A stretch of 64,000 bases of DNA from Papilionanthe hookeriana x Papilionanthe teres. Taxonomy: Eukaryota > Streptophyta > Magnoliopsida > Asparagales > Orchidaceae. A program made the position numbers and the translations under genes. The notes beneath the pieces are model-generated. The model was not told the origin of the DNA and did not search any database. It saw only the letters and a program-made list of their open reading frames with translations. The stretch is from the NCBI GenBank assembly GCA_022702705.1, contig CM040431.1, positions 29,313,185-29,377,184 of the forward strand, read 5' to 3'. Shown piece by piece: positions 1 through 11,069 of the stretch (the first letter of the stretch is position 1; each line of letters starts with the position of its first letter).

Positions 1-3000
1 GTGATTTTTCTACACAAAGATATGGATTTTTAAAGTTCTGGGAATTAAATAAATAGAAAATATTCCTATTTATCTACTTATCCACGCGGCGCCGCGTCAA
101 CCTCGGCAGCTCCGAAATGCCGCGTGGCGCGCTCCCATTCGACGGCGCCATCTGAGTCAGCAGCCCGGGTCCCGCGGTTCTCGTACCGTCTCCTGGTCCG
201 ACGCCATCTGAGCCGTCCGTCCGCGCGTGTATTAAATGGACGCGCATCCGTTCATCGTCCATGACCGGTGTGATCCCGTGACCGTCCACACTCTAACCCT
301 AAGAACTCACTCGATTCTCAATGGATTTTCGTGTTCTTATGCTCTACGGATTCGTCTCGAAGAGACGAACACATCCATACCGGTAATCATGCATCGAAAT
401 TAAGGCATTTGAAATGGAGAATCTCCGTAAGCTCGGGATGAAGAATTAGCTCATACCTTTGCTCGGAGAAGTGAAGCTTCGATCCGAGAGTTGTTGCACC
501 TTCGATCGGATCCCGGCAAGCTCCGGATGAAGTCTCCTGGTCCGGTGAATTGTCTCAGGTTGAACTTCGACCACAGTCGATCACAAAGCTTGGAGTCCGG
601 AGCAACCGGGTGGCCCGGAGATGGGGCTTTTGCTGGTGGACACCTTCCCTCGGTCCGGTGAAGGTGTAGGACCAATCAATCTGGGGATTGGTTCACCGTG
701 GGGAAGTGTCCCGGTTTTGGGCTTGGATTTCAACTCCGAAATCGAGCTCGCAGAGAAGAAATGGCAGGGGGATCTCACCTGGGATCAAGTGCTCGTGTAT
801 GAGGAGGGGTCCGGAACAATTTTGGCGAGTTTTGGCGAGGTTTGTGCAACTCTCTTCTCATGGCCGTGAGGGGGTGGTGTTTAAATAGGCATGGCTGGAG
901 GGCCTCCTGCGGGGAGTTAGGGCTTGGGATCACCTGCTCGGTGAGGAGAAGAACAGCCATGGTGGCCACTAGACATGGGGCAGCTCGAGCAAGGGAGAAT
1001 TCCAAAGTTCGGCTCCTCCCAAGGTTTCGGCCATGGTGTTTTCCGGCGGCCCGGTGGCCGGCCGGCCGTGCACTCGGTCACCATCTTGTTCAGGTGGGTC
1101 GTGGCGGGGGTTTGGTGTATTCGATCGAGGTTTGACATGTGTAAAGTGGTTGAATCAAAGTAGAAAGGGGAAGGGGCTATTTTAGCTTCAATTTGGTCAA
1201 CCCATTGGTTTGGGTTGGGTGCACCTCCCCATGGCCTCGATTTTGGGCCGAGAGGATCGATTGAGTCACCGCTATGGAGTGGTGAAGTCTCCATCCATGG
1301 ATTAGGCGGCAAAGCATGGTTTAGAGTGTGACATGCTTAAGGTAAAAAAAGGCTTAAGAAGGATTAGGAAAGGGGGTCCTCCTTTTTCCATTAATGGCTT
1401 GATCACATGTCAAACTCTCCATGGCTTCATGTGGCTTGTCCATGGCTTGCATGGCTTGTCTTCGGCTTGGGGAAAAGTTTAGTCAATTTCATAAAAATGG
1501 GTTTTAAGAATTTTTGGTAATTTGGTGTAAAATTTGGATGGTTTGTCATATGGCTTTGTTTAGAAAGATTTGATTGCTGATTTAGGACTTAGGAATGATT
1601 TTAACTAAGTGAGGATGAGATGAGATTGTAATGTGGGCTTTAGGATGGGCTTGGGCTTTCGAGTTCGTCTGGAATGGGCCTTTGAATGTCTTTTAGAAGT
1701 GGGCTTTTAGATGAAAATTTTGCAAAGGGCCATGCCAAATAAATGTTGGGTTTAGTTTAAGGATGTGTCATGAGTGATTTGAGACAAGTTTGAAGTGATT
1801 TGGGTTTGAATTGGTTTGAATTTGGGTTTAATTGGTAAGTGGGCTAAAGTGGGCCACAATGGGCTACCATGGGCCAAAGTTGGGCTAGAGTTGAAGTTGA
1901 TGTGAAATTAATGTTGGGAAATGTTTATGGGAGTGTTTCAAAGAGGTTTTGGCTTTGGTTGGGTTTTGATTTTGGGGTTTGGGCTCATTTTGGGCTAGGT
2001 CTGGGTTTAGGTCAAAATGGGCCTTTTAGCTTGGGGTTGAATTTGAGTGGGGTTTGGATCAAAGTTTTGGGCAAATCATGTTAGTGTTTTGTTCATGGGG
2101 ATGTTAAGGAAGGTTTGGAAAAGACTTGGGGTTAATTGGAGTTGAAATGGGTGAGTTTGAGTTAGGTTCGGGTCATGGGTCCAAATCGGGCTTTAAGGCC
2201 AAAAGTGAAATCGGACCCAAATTTCAATCAAATTAAGCTTTTCTTTGGTCTAGATTGGTGTTTGGGATGTTGAATTGAAGTTTAGAATTGAATTGGACCA
2301 AAATTGGGGTCAATTGGGTAGATTTGGTTTGACATCGGGTTTACTTTGGGTTAAAATGGGTCAAATTGGGGGTTTTGATAAAAGTGGGGTAAATTGACAA
2401 AATTGGCCCATGGTGTAGTTGAACAAAATGAAATTGGGAATATTTGGGATTTTCTGGAATTTTCTGGGAATTTTCTGAATTTTTGGATTTTTGGGTCAAA
2501 AGGGGTATTTTGGGTATTTGGAAGGTATTGGGGGGTATTTTTGGAATTTTTGGTATTTTTGGATATGGATGATCAGTTTGAGTGATGTGGGAATGTTTGG
2601 GATTGATTTTGGAGAATTTTGGGTAATTTGGAGAATTTTGGAAAATTTGGGCTATTCAGGGCTTTGGGTAGGTTGACGTGTGTAGGGTCCCTGGGTCAAA
2701 AATTGAAAATTTGGAAAATTGAAGATTAGGTGGATGTAAGTGAAATGAAAACATCTTTGTTGAGCCATGAAGCCATATCAAGCCCACATGAGCCATGAAG
2801 GGACTCATTTGAGGCATCCACTATGTTGTTCCTAACCCTCTTAGCCAAGGGCCTAGGGGTTAAGGACCATCCATGTGAATCACCTACATGAGTCAGGAAG
2901 TCAAGTCAGGTATGGGTGTGTTTTTAGGAGGTGTGTGAAAGTGTAGTGCATAGGTGTAGTGTATGTGTGAGTCAGCCCTTCACTGCACTGTGCCACCTGT

Positions 3001-3248
3001 AGGCGCTCCTAAGGCCAAAGAGTCCTATAGAACTCATCCTTTAAACTTCCACATTTGATTTCAACCCTCTAGGTGATTAGGGGTCTATAATCAAGTTTGT
3101 GGAGTTTGCAGGGAGTTAAGAAGTGGTTTGAATTTCTAAAAGGTGGGTCCCAATTCTAGTCCTCTAAGATAGTCAAAGGAAAAGCCTAAGGCTAGATCCT
3201 AAGTACTAAAGAGAAGAAGAGAAGACCTCATCAAAAATGAGGTCAACA
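1..3248 (-). repeat. LTR-A, 3' LTR of the Tat element, partial
   Basis: It aligns nearly base for base with 20928-24172 (LTR-B) and more loosely with the matching part of LTR-C. It ends on the plus strand with ..GGTCAACA, the reverse complement of a TGTTGACC LTR start. In plus-strand order it contains a GC-rich island (about 75-290), a moderately GC-rich segment to about 1300, a G/T-rich block (about 1600-2700), and a shared tail with a perfect 8-bp inverted repeat at the edge. The remaining 4.2 kb expected from LTR-B lies left of the window. ORFs within it are not conserved between copies. Confidence 0.92.
3224..3244. repeat. 8-bp inverted repeat at LTR-A outer edge
   Basis: GACCTCAT (3224-3231) and ATGAGGTC (3237-3244) are perfect inverted repeats around a 5-nt loop, 4 bp inside the LTR end. 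LTR-B has the same structure at 24148-24168. In LTR-C the right arm has decayed. Confidence 0.75.
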
Positions 3249-3265
3249 AATGGACCCCCAATAGG
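3249..3265 (-). other. Polypurine-tract-like stretch next to 3' LTR
   Basis: On the minus strand, TATTGGGGGTCCATT directly precedes the TGTTGACC start of the 3' LTR. A G-run abutting the LTR is expected of a plus-strand primer. The assignment is positional. Confidence 0.5.
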
Positions 3266-3705
3266 TGTGGTGAGCTGACGGAGCACACCGCGCGTATTGG
3301 TGTTGACCGAAGAGATCAACAAAACCAACACAGATGTCCAAGTGACAAACTTAGGACGAAGCAGAAGAATTTCCGCTGGGGAGTGTCAAGTGTATCTCTA
3401 AGACTGGAGATTCCTGAACTCTCGCTGGGGAAAGGAAAAGGAGGTGAATCCCAAATCAAATGATATGGGAGAAATTCGATTTAGATTTTATTTTGTTTCA
3501 TGTTCAAGTCATGATGTGTGAGTTTAGATTTCAATTTGGAGTTTCAATTTAGATTGAAGTTTGTCAAGATTAATTTGAAGGAATTTCGATTTGAAATGAA
3601 AATCGGAATTTTGAAGTTTTAGATGTAACATCTTCAATCCCAAAAGAAGATCGAATCGATTGGATTGGATCATTACAATGAGGAAAGATCTCGTAGTAAT
3701 GCGGT
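3266..3705. other. Non-coding spacer between 3' LTR and tandem arrays
   Basis: There is no credible gene. From about 3480 the sequence is AT-rich with repeated GATTTGAAAT- and GAATTT-like words that resemble the composition of the 52-bp array further on. It belongs to the 3' untranslated part of the Tat element. Confidence 0.5.
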
Positions 3706-5212
3706 ATTGGATGTAAAATCCTTAACCTCAAGAGTTTGATTTGATGTATTTCAAGTGCAATAGAAAAGAAATCCTAAAGCAGATGCAGTCTTGATGTAAA
3801 ATCCTCGACCTCGAGAGTTCGAATTTGATGTATTTCAGTGCAGCAGGAAAAGAATCCTAAAGCAAGTGCAGCTCCGGATGTAAAATCCTCGACCCAAAAG
3901 TTCGAATTGATGTATTTCAGTGGCAATAGGAAGAGAATCCTAAAGCAATGGTAGTCTCGGATGTAAAATCCTCGACCCAAAAGTTCGAATTGATGTATTT
4001 CAGTGCAATAGGAAGAGAATCCTAAAGCAGAGGCAGTCTCGGATGTAAAATCCTCGACCCAAAAGTTCGAGTCGATGTATTTCAGTGCAATAGGAAGAGA
4101 ATCCTAAAGCAAGTGCGTCTCGGATGTAAAATCCTCGACCCAAAAGTTCGAGTTCGATGTATTTCAGTGGCACAGAAGAGAATCCTAAAGCAAGGTAGCT
4201 CTCGGATGTAAAATCCTCGACCCAAAAGTTTGAATTTGATGTATTTCAGTGCAGTAGGAAAAGAATCCTAAAGCAGTGCAGTCTCGGATGTAAAATCCTC
4301 GACCCAAAAGTTCGGATTGATGTATTTCAGTGCAGTAGGAAGAGAATCCTAAAGCAGTGCAGTCTCGGATGTAAAATCCTCGACCCAAAAGTTCGAGTTG
4401 ATGTATTTCAGGTGCAATAGAAGAGAATCCTAGCAAAGGTAGATCTCGGATGTAAAATCCTCGACCCAAAAGTTCGAATTGATGTATTTCAAAGGCAACA
4501 GAAGAGAATCCTAGATAGCAGTGGCTCTCGGATGTAAAATCCTCGACCCAAAAGTTTGGATTGATGTATTTCAAAGGCAATAGGAAGAGAATCCTAAAGC
4601 AAGTACGGCCTTGGATGTAAAATCCTCGACCCAAAAGTTCGAATTGATGTATTTCAAAGGCAATAGGAAGAGAATCCTAGCAGAAGGCAGTCTCGGATGT
4701 AAAATCCTCGACCCAAAAGTTCGAGTTGATGTATTTCAAGTGCAATAGGAAGAGAATCCTAGAAGCAATGGGTCTCTGATGTAAAATCCTCGACCCAAAA
4801 GTTCGAATTGATGTATTTCGATGGCAATAGGAAGAGAATCCTAAAGCAAGTGCAGTCTCGGATGTAAAATCCTCGACCCAAAAGTTTGGATTGATGTATT
4901 TCGACGGCAATAGGAAGAGAATCCTAAAGAGTGCACTGGATGTAAAATCCTCGACCCAAAAGTTTGAATTGATGTATTTCAAAGGCAATAGGAAGAGAAT
5001 CCTAGCAAAGGTAGTCTGGATGTAAAATCCTCGACCCAAAAGTTCGAATTGATGTATTTCAAAGGCAATAGGAAGAGGATCCTAAAGAAGGCAGTCTTGG
5101 ATGTAAAATCCTCGACCCAAAAGTTTGAATTGATGTATTTCAAAGGCAATAGGAAGAGAATCCTAGCAAGGCAGGCTTGGATGTAAAATCCTCGACCCAA
5201 AAGTTTGAATTC
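3706..5212 (-). repeat. Tandem array, about 82-bp unit, 19 copies, in 3' UTR of Tat element
   Basis: The word GATGTAAAATCCT recurs 19 times from 3710 to 5180, a mean spacing of about 82 bp. Each unit also carries CTCGACCCAAAAGTT, GATGTATTTC and GAATCCTA. Units differ by 1-4 bp indels, mostly in the segment between GAATCCTA and the next GATGTAAA. Because many units are 81 bp, long open frames appear on the minus strand, but these are a by-product of the period. The array lies downstream of the integrase in element orientation, where Tat elements are known to carry variable tandem repeats. Confidence 0.93.
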
Positions 5213-5695
5213 GATTTGAGGTTTGATGTGAGATCTGGAAAGATCGAATTTGAGATTTGAAATTTGACTGAGATTTGAAATTTGGAAAGATTGAATTTGA
5301 GATTTGAAATTTGACTGAGATTTGATGTGAGATCTGGAAAGATCGAATTTGAAATTTGAAATTTGACTGAGATTTGATGTGAGATCTGGAAAGATCGAAT
5401 TTAAAATTTGAAATTTGACTGAGATTTGATGTAAGATCTGGAAAGATCGAATTTGAAATTTGAAATTCGACCGAGATTCGATGCGAGATCCGGAAAGATC
5501 GAATTCGAAATTTGAAATTCGATCGAGATTCGATGTGAGATCCGGAAAGATCGAATTTAAAATTTGAAATTTGACTGAGATTTGATGTGAGATCTGGAAA
5601 GATCGAATTTGAAATTTGATAGAGATTTGGAATCTGAAAAGATTGAATTTGAAATTTGGAAGATCGCATTTGAAATTTGATTGAGAATTTGATTT
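5208..5695 (-). repeat. Second tandem array, 52-bp unit, about 9 copies
   Basis: GAGATCTGGAAAGATCG and its CpG variant GAGATCCGGAAAGATCG recur with 52-bp spacing (near 5331, 5383, 5435, 5487, 5539, 5591). AATTTGAAATTTG lies between them. The array directly adjoins the 82-bp array. Two neighbouring units (about 5455-5545) differ from the rest at several positions, all of the TTTGA to TTCGA or CTGG to CCGG kind. Confidence 0.9.
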
Positions 5696-7935
5696 AACAC
5701 TTATGTTGATTTTGTTTATCTTTTAATGATTCAAATTTTATTTTATCGTTTATTTAATGTTCATGTGAATTTGGTGTTTGTCATTTTTTATATTTTTTTT
5801 TTAGAAAGTTTTCTTTTATCTTTTTTTTTTTTGTTTTATTTCTTTTCTGTTCTTTGTTCGAAGTTCATTTAACTTTAACGGCGTTTCCCAATCAATTTGC
5901 ACAAAAGAGGTGAAGGCCAAAAATGTGACATGGTCACTTTTATTCCAATCATACTGAAGATACATCATACATCTTGATCCGGAATATATTTCATACAATC
6001 CATGTAGACTCAAAACGGACCGTGTATGATCTTTGTTGATCCATCTAAAGAAGCATCTCGTCAAAAGTCCATGTCCGAATAGTGAGATACATGGTCAATA
6101 ACATCACCTTCCAAGCCATCCTCGGCAAGGATGCCGTATGGATGTACATCGGAGGTGTGATATTTTCCATATAACTCACAACTCGTAAGGCCGGAGGCTC
6201 TCTAGCTCCGGTCCGGTCGGAAATGGTAAGGTATCTTCTCGTCGTCCATCCTCCCGAACGTAACCGAGATCCGCTTCACCGGTACTCCCGGTATGCAATG
6301 CTTGGCGATATCTCGCTCCGTTACCCTTCGGCATCATGACGGAACCTACCGGTAGAGGGTATCTTCACCGGCCCTCGGAACTCACTCGGGCCCGCTATCC
6401 GGAGGTCAGATCCGAACATGATGTTGCACTCGCTCAGGAAAGAGACTGTGCAGAAAGGCCTGACAAAATCATGGTGATCAATGTGTGGGGTATACAATCA
6501 CCCCGTTTCGTAGATATCGATGATGCAACTATCGGGTATGCGACCATCGGCAAGTACCCTCCATGTTATCAATCTCTTTACCATTCTCTCGATGACTAAT
6601 GGCATCGGGTCCACTCGCCCATGACGGAGTATTCCCGGCGGGTTTCCCTTCCTGTCCTCTGCAAAGTTGTAACAAGCATCCACATTGTATTGTGATTCTT
6701 CCTTTCCCCGGCATCCATCTCCGGGGCTCGAGTATGTATTTTCCTTAGCGGCCTGCTCGGCCCAGCCTTTTCAAATCCCGGATGCAATCCACGATTTGCC
6801 GCTCGCTCATACTCCGAGAATACATCCGTATGTAATTCGAGGCCCTCCAAGCATATCGATTCTTCTCGCCTCTAATCCTTTCAAAGTATTCAAAGGTTTT
6901 CTTTTCAACATTTTGCATTCTCTCCAGCTTCGTATTCCGGAATGATCTGCGTATGGCGAGGCCTCGTGACGTATTGTGGGATATAAGGTTCGATCCCTTC
7001 ACGTTCTCCCCGCATACCTCGGCTCCTCGTGGATGATGCCCGTCGGGACATCCCCCGGGTTGCTTCGCAACAAGGTCATGCATCACCGGTGGTTCTATCC
7101 GGTTGCGTGGTAGCCTTCTTTCTTCTGGTCTTTGTGAGATTTCTCCGGTTCTTTCGTCATCCTAGGAGCCGGCCTCCTTTCTTCCGGTTCTCGGTGAACC
7201 GGTGTCCTCGAAGTGTATGCACCGACATTAGCAATCGCCTCGTCGTGCCGATCCGCAGCCTAGTTTCGTCAACATCTTACTTGATACGGCGATTCTTATT
7301 TCTTCGTTGCGTTGCCGTGAGAGTAGCTCTCCGAACTTCTTGAATCTCTCGCGGGCGCGGCGCCGACAAGCTCGCCCTCCGCCGTAGCGACTACGTACTT
7401 CATTTTCTTATCTTCTTCAAGGTTTGTCTTTATTCTCTCGTCGCCGGATCGGTGACTTGGGCCACCCACTTTCATTATCGTATGTCCGGGCAATTCTTCT
7501 CGGTTAACCGGGACCCAAATACTTTCCTCGTATCAGTAGGCTCCGCTCGGTGCGAAATCCGAGTCAATCTCGATTATCGCTCCATCTTTCACCCTCTTTT
7601 CATCAAGTGCAAGGCTTACGCCATTCTTAAAGTTCAAGACCAACCGCCCGCTCGACATTTCCCCGCGAAGAGACAAGGAAAAGGATCGGAGTCGTACTAA
7701 GAACAAGAACATCAAGAAAATGTTTATTAAAGACATCTTGTTTTATTATTATTTTTATATTTTCAAACTTAACAGAATGAAGTGGGATAAGATTAGGTAA
7801 GAGATTTTGATTTGGAAAAGAAAACAAGGAAAATTTTATTATCGGGATTTTATTTATTTTAGCACATTTTTGTTATTTTTGGTTCGGACCCATTCATAAG
7901 TAATCACTTCACCCGTGCTTCTAGGGATGGAAAGT
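5696..7935 (-). other. Unrecognised 2.2-kb block between integrase and 3' arrays
   Basis: In element orientation this follows the integrase stop. It is composite: AT-rich ends (5700-5870, 7735-7900) and a GC-richer core (about 6060-7700). Open frames on the minus strand reach only 113 codons (6745-7086), and none has a fold or motif I recognise. Several frames overlap, as expected if one longer ORF has been broken by indels. It could be a decayed extra ORF, a captured host fragment, or plain 3' UTR. I do not assign a function. Confidence 0.45.
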
Positions 7936-9330
7936 TCATTCCTTCGAAACATCAGTAGCGTAGTACTTTTTCAAGTATCGTCCATTGATCGGAAGCATAT
8001 GTCGTTCTCCCTGGCAATTCACTAGCTGGTAGGAACCTCCTGAGTATACCGCTTCAACTACAAATGGTCCTTCCCAAGTGGGTTCAAATTTTCCTCCTAT
8101 CTTGCGGTGTGCAAGAATAGGTCTTTTGAGAACGAGAACTAAGTCACCAACTTTAAAGGTTCTTGGGCGGACCAGTTTATCATGGGCTTGAACCATCTTA
8201 GCTTGGTATAGTTCTAGATTCTCGTTGCGCCGCAAGTCTTTTCCCTTCCAGGCTCTCTAATTCTTCGAGTCGTAATTTGGCGTTCTCTTCGCATTGTGAT
8301 TTTATTTGCAACCGCAATTCCGAGTGAAGGGAGCCGGACCTCTAAAGGTAACACCGCCTCGGACCCATACACCGCAGCGTAAGGTGTAGCTTGCGTAGGA
8401 GTTCGAAGGTTGTCCGTAGGCCCATAAGGCTTCTAACAACTTCTCGTGCCAATTTCTCTTATTGTCGTCTAAAGTCTTCTTTAAAATTTGAACGAGAGTT
8501 TTATTAAAAGCCTCGGCTAGGCCGTTTGCTCTCGGGTAGTAAATTGTTGAATATCGCCAGTCGATTCCGTGTCTCCTGACAAAATTGTTGATTTGTGTGC
8601 TTCTGAATGCAGACCCATTATCCGAGATGATCTCGCGCGGCACCTCCGAAACGGTAAACAACTTGGTTCTCGAAAAATTGTAGCACGTGATGTGCTTTCA
8701 CTTCTCTTAGCGGAACCGCCTCGCCCACTCGGAAAAGTAATCCGTAGCCGCAAGGATGAAGCGATGTCCTTTCGACGACGGCGGTTCTATTGGACCCACT
8801 ATATCCGTGCCCCAACATTCAAATGGCCACGATGCAATTGTCTGGATGTAGCACATTTGGAGGTCGGTGTAGAACCACTCCGCGCACTCGGCACTGGTGA
8901 CGCCTCTCGGCGATTTTCATGCAGTCGGTCATCATCGAGGGCCGTAGTACCCTAGTCTTTTAATTTTCATTTTCATCTTTGGACCCGACCGGTGAGCGCC
9001 ACGCAGTCCCGAATGTACCTCTTTAACAATTTCACGGGCCTCGGACCTGCTTAGGCATCTTAGCCACATTTGATCAAAAGATCTTCTGTATAATGTGTTG
9101 TTTATTATTGCGTAGGACAGAGTTCTTTTCTTGATCTGATGGGCTAACGACCTATCCTCTGGTAGTTTCCCTGTTTGTAGGTAATCTATTAATGGTTGTC
9201 GCCAATCTTCCGTGTTTTCTGTCACTGTTGCAATTGATCCTTTTTCCTTTTCTGATTTGTGTATCGTATCTATGTCAAGCTGTGATAGGACCTGACGTCC
9301 GTGAACTGACACTTCCACTCGATTCATCTT
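7936..9330 (-). pseudogene. Tat integrase (zinc domain, DDE core, C-terminal domain), frameshifted
   Basis: The N-terminal zinc domain is visible near 8940-9100 (VHSGLRGAHRSG followed by KRLGYYGP). The catalytic core spans about 8300-8760, with the second acidic residue in ISDNGSAF and the glutamate in ANGLAEAFNKTL. WHEKLLEALWAY follows. The first-aspartate region is shifted into another frame (near 8750). The C-terminal domain at 7936-8235 contains FKVGDLVLVLKR and KFEPTWEGPFVVEAVY, and ends at a stop after KYYATDVSKE. There is no chromodomain. In the family this enzyme joins cDNA ends to host DNA in the nucleus. At least three frame changes make it non-functional as written. Confidence 0.9.
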
Positions 9331-9359
9331 GCAAACAGCAAATTCTTTTGCGAGACGGG

Positions 9360-9775
9360 CTAGCGCATCCGCTAGAGCGTTTTCTTTTCGGGAATTTTGT
9401 AGATTGTCACATTCGAAATCTGTTCCAATACCGTATGGCATACCGGAAGTATCGCTCGAGTCTTGGTTTTAAAATTCCGTATTGTCCGGCGATCCGTTGA
9501 ATGATTAACCGTGAATCCCCGTAGATGTTGATGTCTCGTTATCTCCATTCGAATGGTTAATTCCAGTCCTCGTTATGAGGGCTTCGTATTCCGCTTCGTT
9601 GTTCGTACATGGTTCTCGTCAAGTGGTAGGAGTATCTTAACATCCCCCGCTCCGGTGTTATAAAGATTAGCCCGATTCCCGCCTTACCGGCACTATCACT
9701 TGCGATTCTTCGTCTTTATGTGTCGAAGATGCTCCGTCGAAATATAATTCCCAACGTCGATCATCAAGGTCTTCT
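9360..9775 (-). pseudogene. Second (archaeal-type) RNase H of the Tat polyprotein
   Basis: It begins with WELYFDGASS (near 9750 on the minus strand), the first catalytic aspartate motif of RNase H. It ends with ENALADALARLAKE (about 9340-9380), the last-aspartate motif. The two ends are in different frames. Having this extra RNase H between the normal RNase H and the integrase is the known hallmark of the Tat lineage and is the main reason for that assignment. Confidence 0.82.
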
Positions 9776-9949
9776 AGGTTCATTATTTGTTCATCTCGGC
9801 GATCGTCATCGAGAGGAGATTCTGCCGCAAAGGGTGTGCTCGCGAGAAAGTTCGCTAGTGGCTTGTCCCTTTACGGCACGAAGAGGCACGAAAGTTATAT
9901 CAAATTGCAATAATATCATCGACCATCCGGCAAGTCCGCCGGAAAGCGT

Positions 9950-11064
9950 TGGACGAGTCATCAAGTATTGCAACGGATTAAACTTCGAGATCGGTCGACC
10001 TTATGAGAAAGCATGTAATGCCCGAGCTTTCGAGCGGCGAAGATCGTGGCCAAACAATGCTTTTCAATTGCGGGATACCTTATTTCCGTCGGCAAGAACG
10101 ACGGCTTAAGTAGTAAAGAGCATTTTCTTTACCCTCATCATCGACCCTGGCTAACAGGGCTCCGAGAGAGTCGTCTAAAGCCGCGGTATAAAGTATTAGC
10201 GGTCTACCCGAGACTGGGTCGCTAAGACGAGAGGTGTCATTAAATATTGTTTAATGTCTTCGAAGGCCTTCCGGCATTTCTCTTCCCAAATAAATTTGGC
10301 GTCCTTTTTAACTAGTGCCGAGAAAGGCCGACACCTACCCGACGAGTTCGAGATAAAGCGTCGAAGATATGCCGCCTTCCCTCGAAAAGATCGTAGTTGT
10401 TTTAAGGTTTTGGGAGGCGGCATTTCTAAGATAGCTTTAATCTTCTCCGGGTCGATTTCAATTCCACGATGTTGGACAACGAATCCTAAGAATTTCCCGA
10501 GGTGACGCCGAAGGCGCATTTTAAGGGATTCATCTTAAGGTTAAATTGCCTTAATCGTTCGAAAACAATTCTCAAATCATACAAGTGGTTGTCCTTTATT
10601 TTGCTTTTGATGACCACATCGTCCACGTAGCATTCGACTTGATTGTGGATGAGATCATCAAAAATTCTTGTCATTGCTCTTTGGTAGGTCGCTCCCGCGT
10701 TCTTCAATCCGAATGGCATCACTCGTGTAGCAAAATATTCCGATCGGCGTTCGAATACCGTAAGCTTTTCATCTTCTCGGAGCCATTTTTATTTGGTTGT
10801 ATCCTCGAAGATCCATCCATGAATGAGAATATTTCGTGTGTCAAGCAATGTCGATCATTAATTCGGGATCGGTAGAGGAAATTCATCTTTTGGACATGCC
10901 TTGTTTAAATCCCCGAAGTCCACACAAATTCCGATCCGACCATTCTTCTTCCCGACCGGTACCACGTTGGCTAACCAAGTCGGGTATTGTTCTTCACTGA
11001 CAAATTTAGCGTCTATTAACTTTTTAACTTCAGCTATGACTTGTTGTTCGATTTCTAGACGCAT
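9950..11064 (-). pseudogene. Tat reverse transcriptase and first RNase H, frameshifted
   Basis: The RT starts with fingers motif QYPTWLANVVPVGKKNGR and VDFGDLNKACPKDEFPLP (10858-11064). The palm carries MPFGLKNAGATYQRAM and the catalytic ECYVDDVVIKSK (10486-10722). The thumb/connection contains KFLGFVVQHRGIEIDPEK and LRSFRGKAAYLRRFI (10196-10519). The RNase H that follows shows DDSLGALLARVDDEG and ALYYLSR (about 10100-10200). Frame changes occur near 10510 and between 10722 and 10858. The domain order and motifs are standard for Ty3/gypsy. Confidence 0.93.
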
Positions 11065-11069
11065 TCTTC

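Noticed and set aside
288..304. Telomere-like CTAACCCTAA
   Set aside because: A single copy in the LTR, not an interstitial telomeric array.
4185..5200. Repetitive ORFs of 73-149 codons over the 82-bp array
   Set aside because: They arise because many units are 81 bp. More than one frame is open, and units of other length break them.
5163..5669. 168-codon ORF over the 52-bp array
   Set aside because: Low-complexity by-product of tandem repeats; the period is not a multiple of three.
3700..5700. CRISPR array
   Set aside because: Units are direct tandem repeats without unique spacers, in plant DNA inside a retrotransposon.
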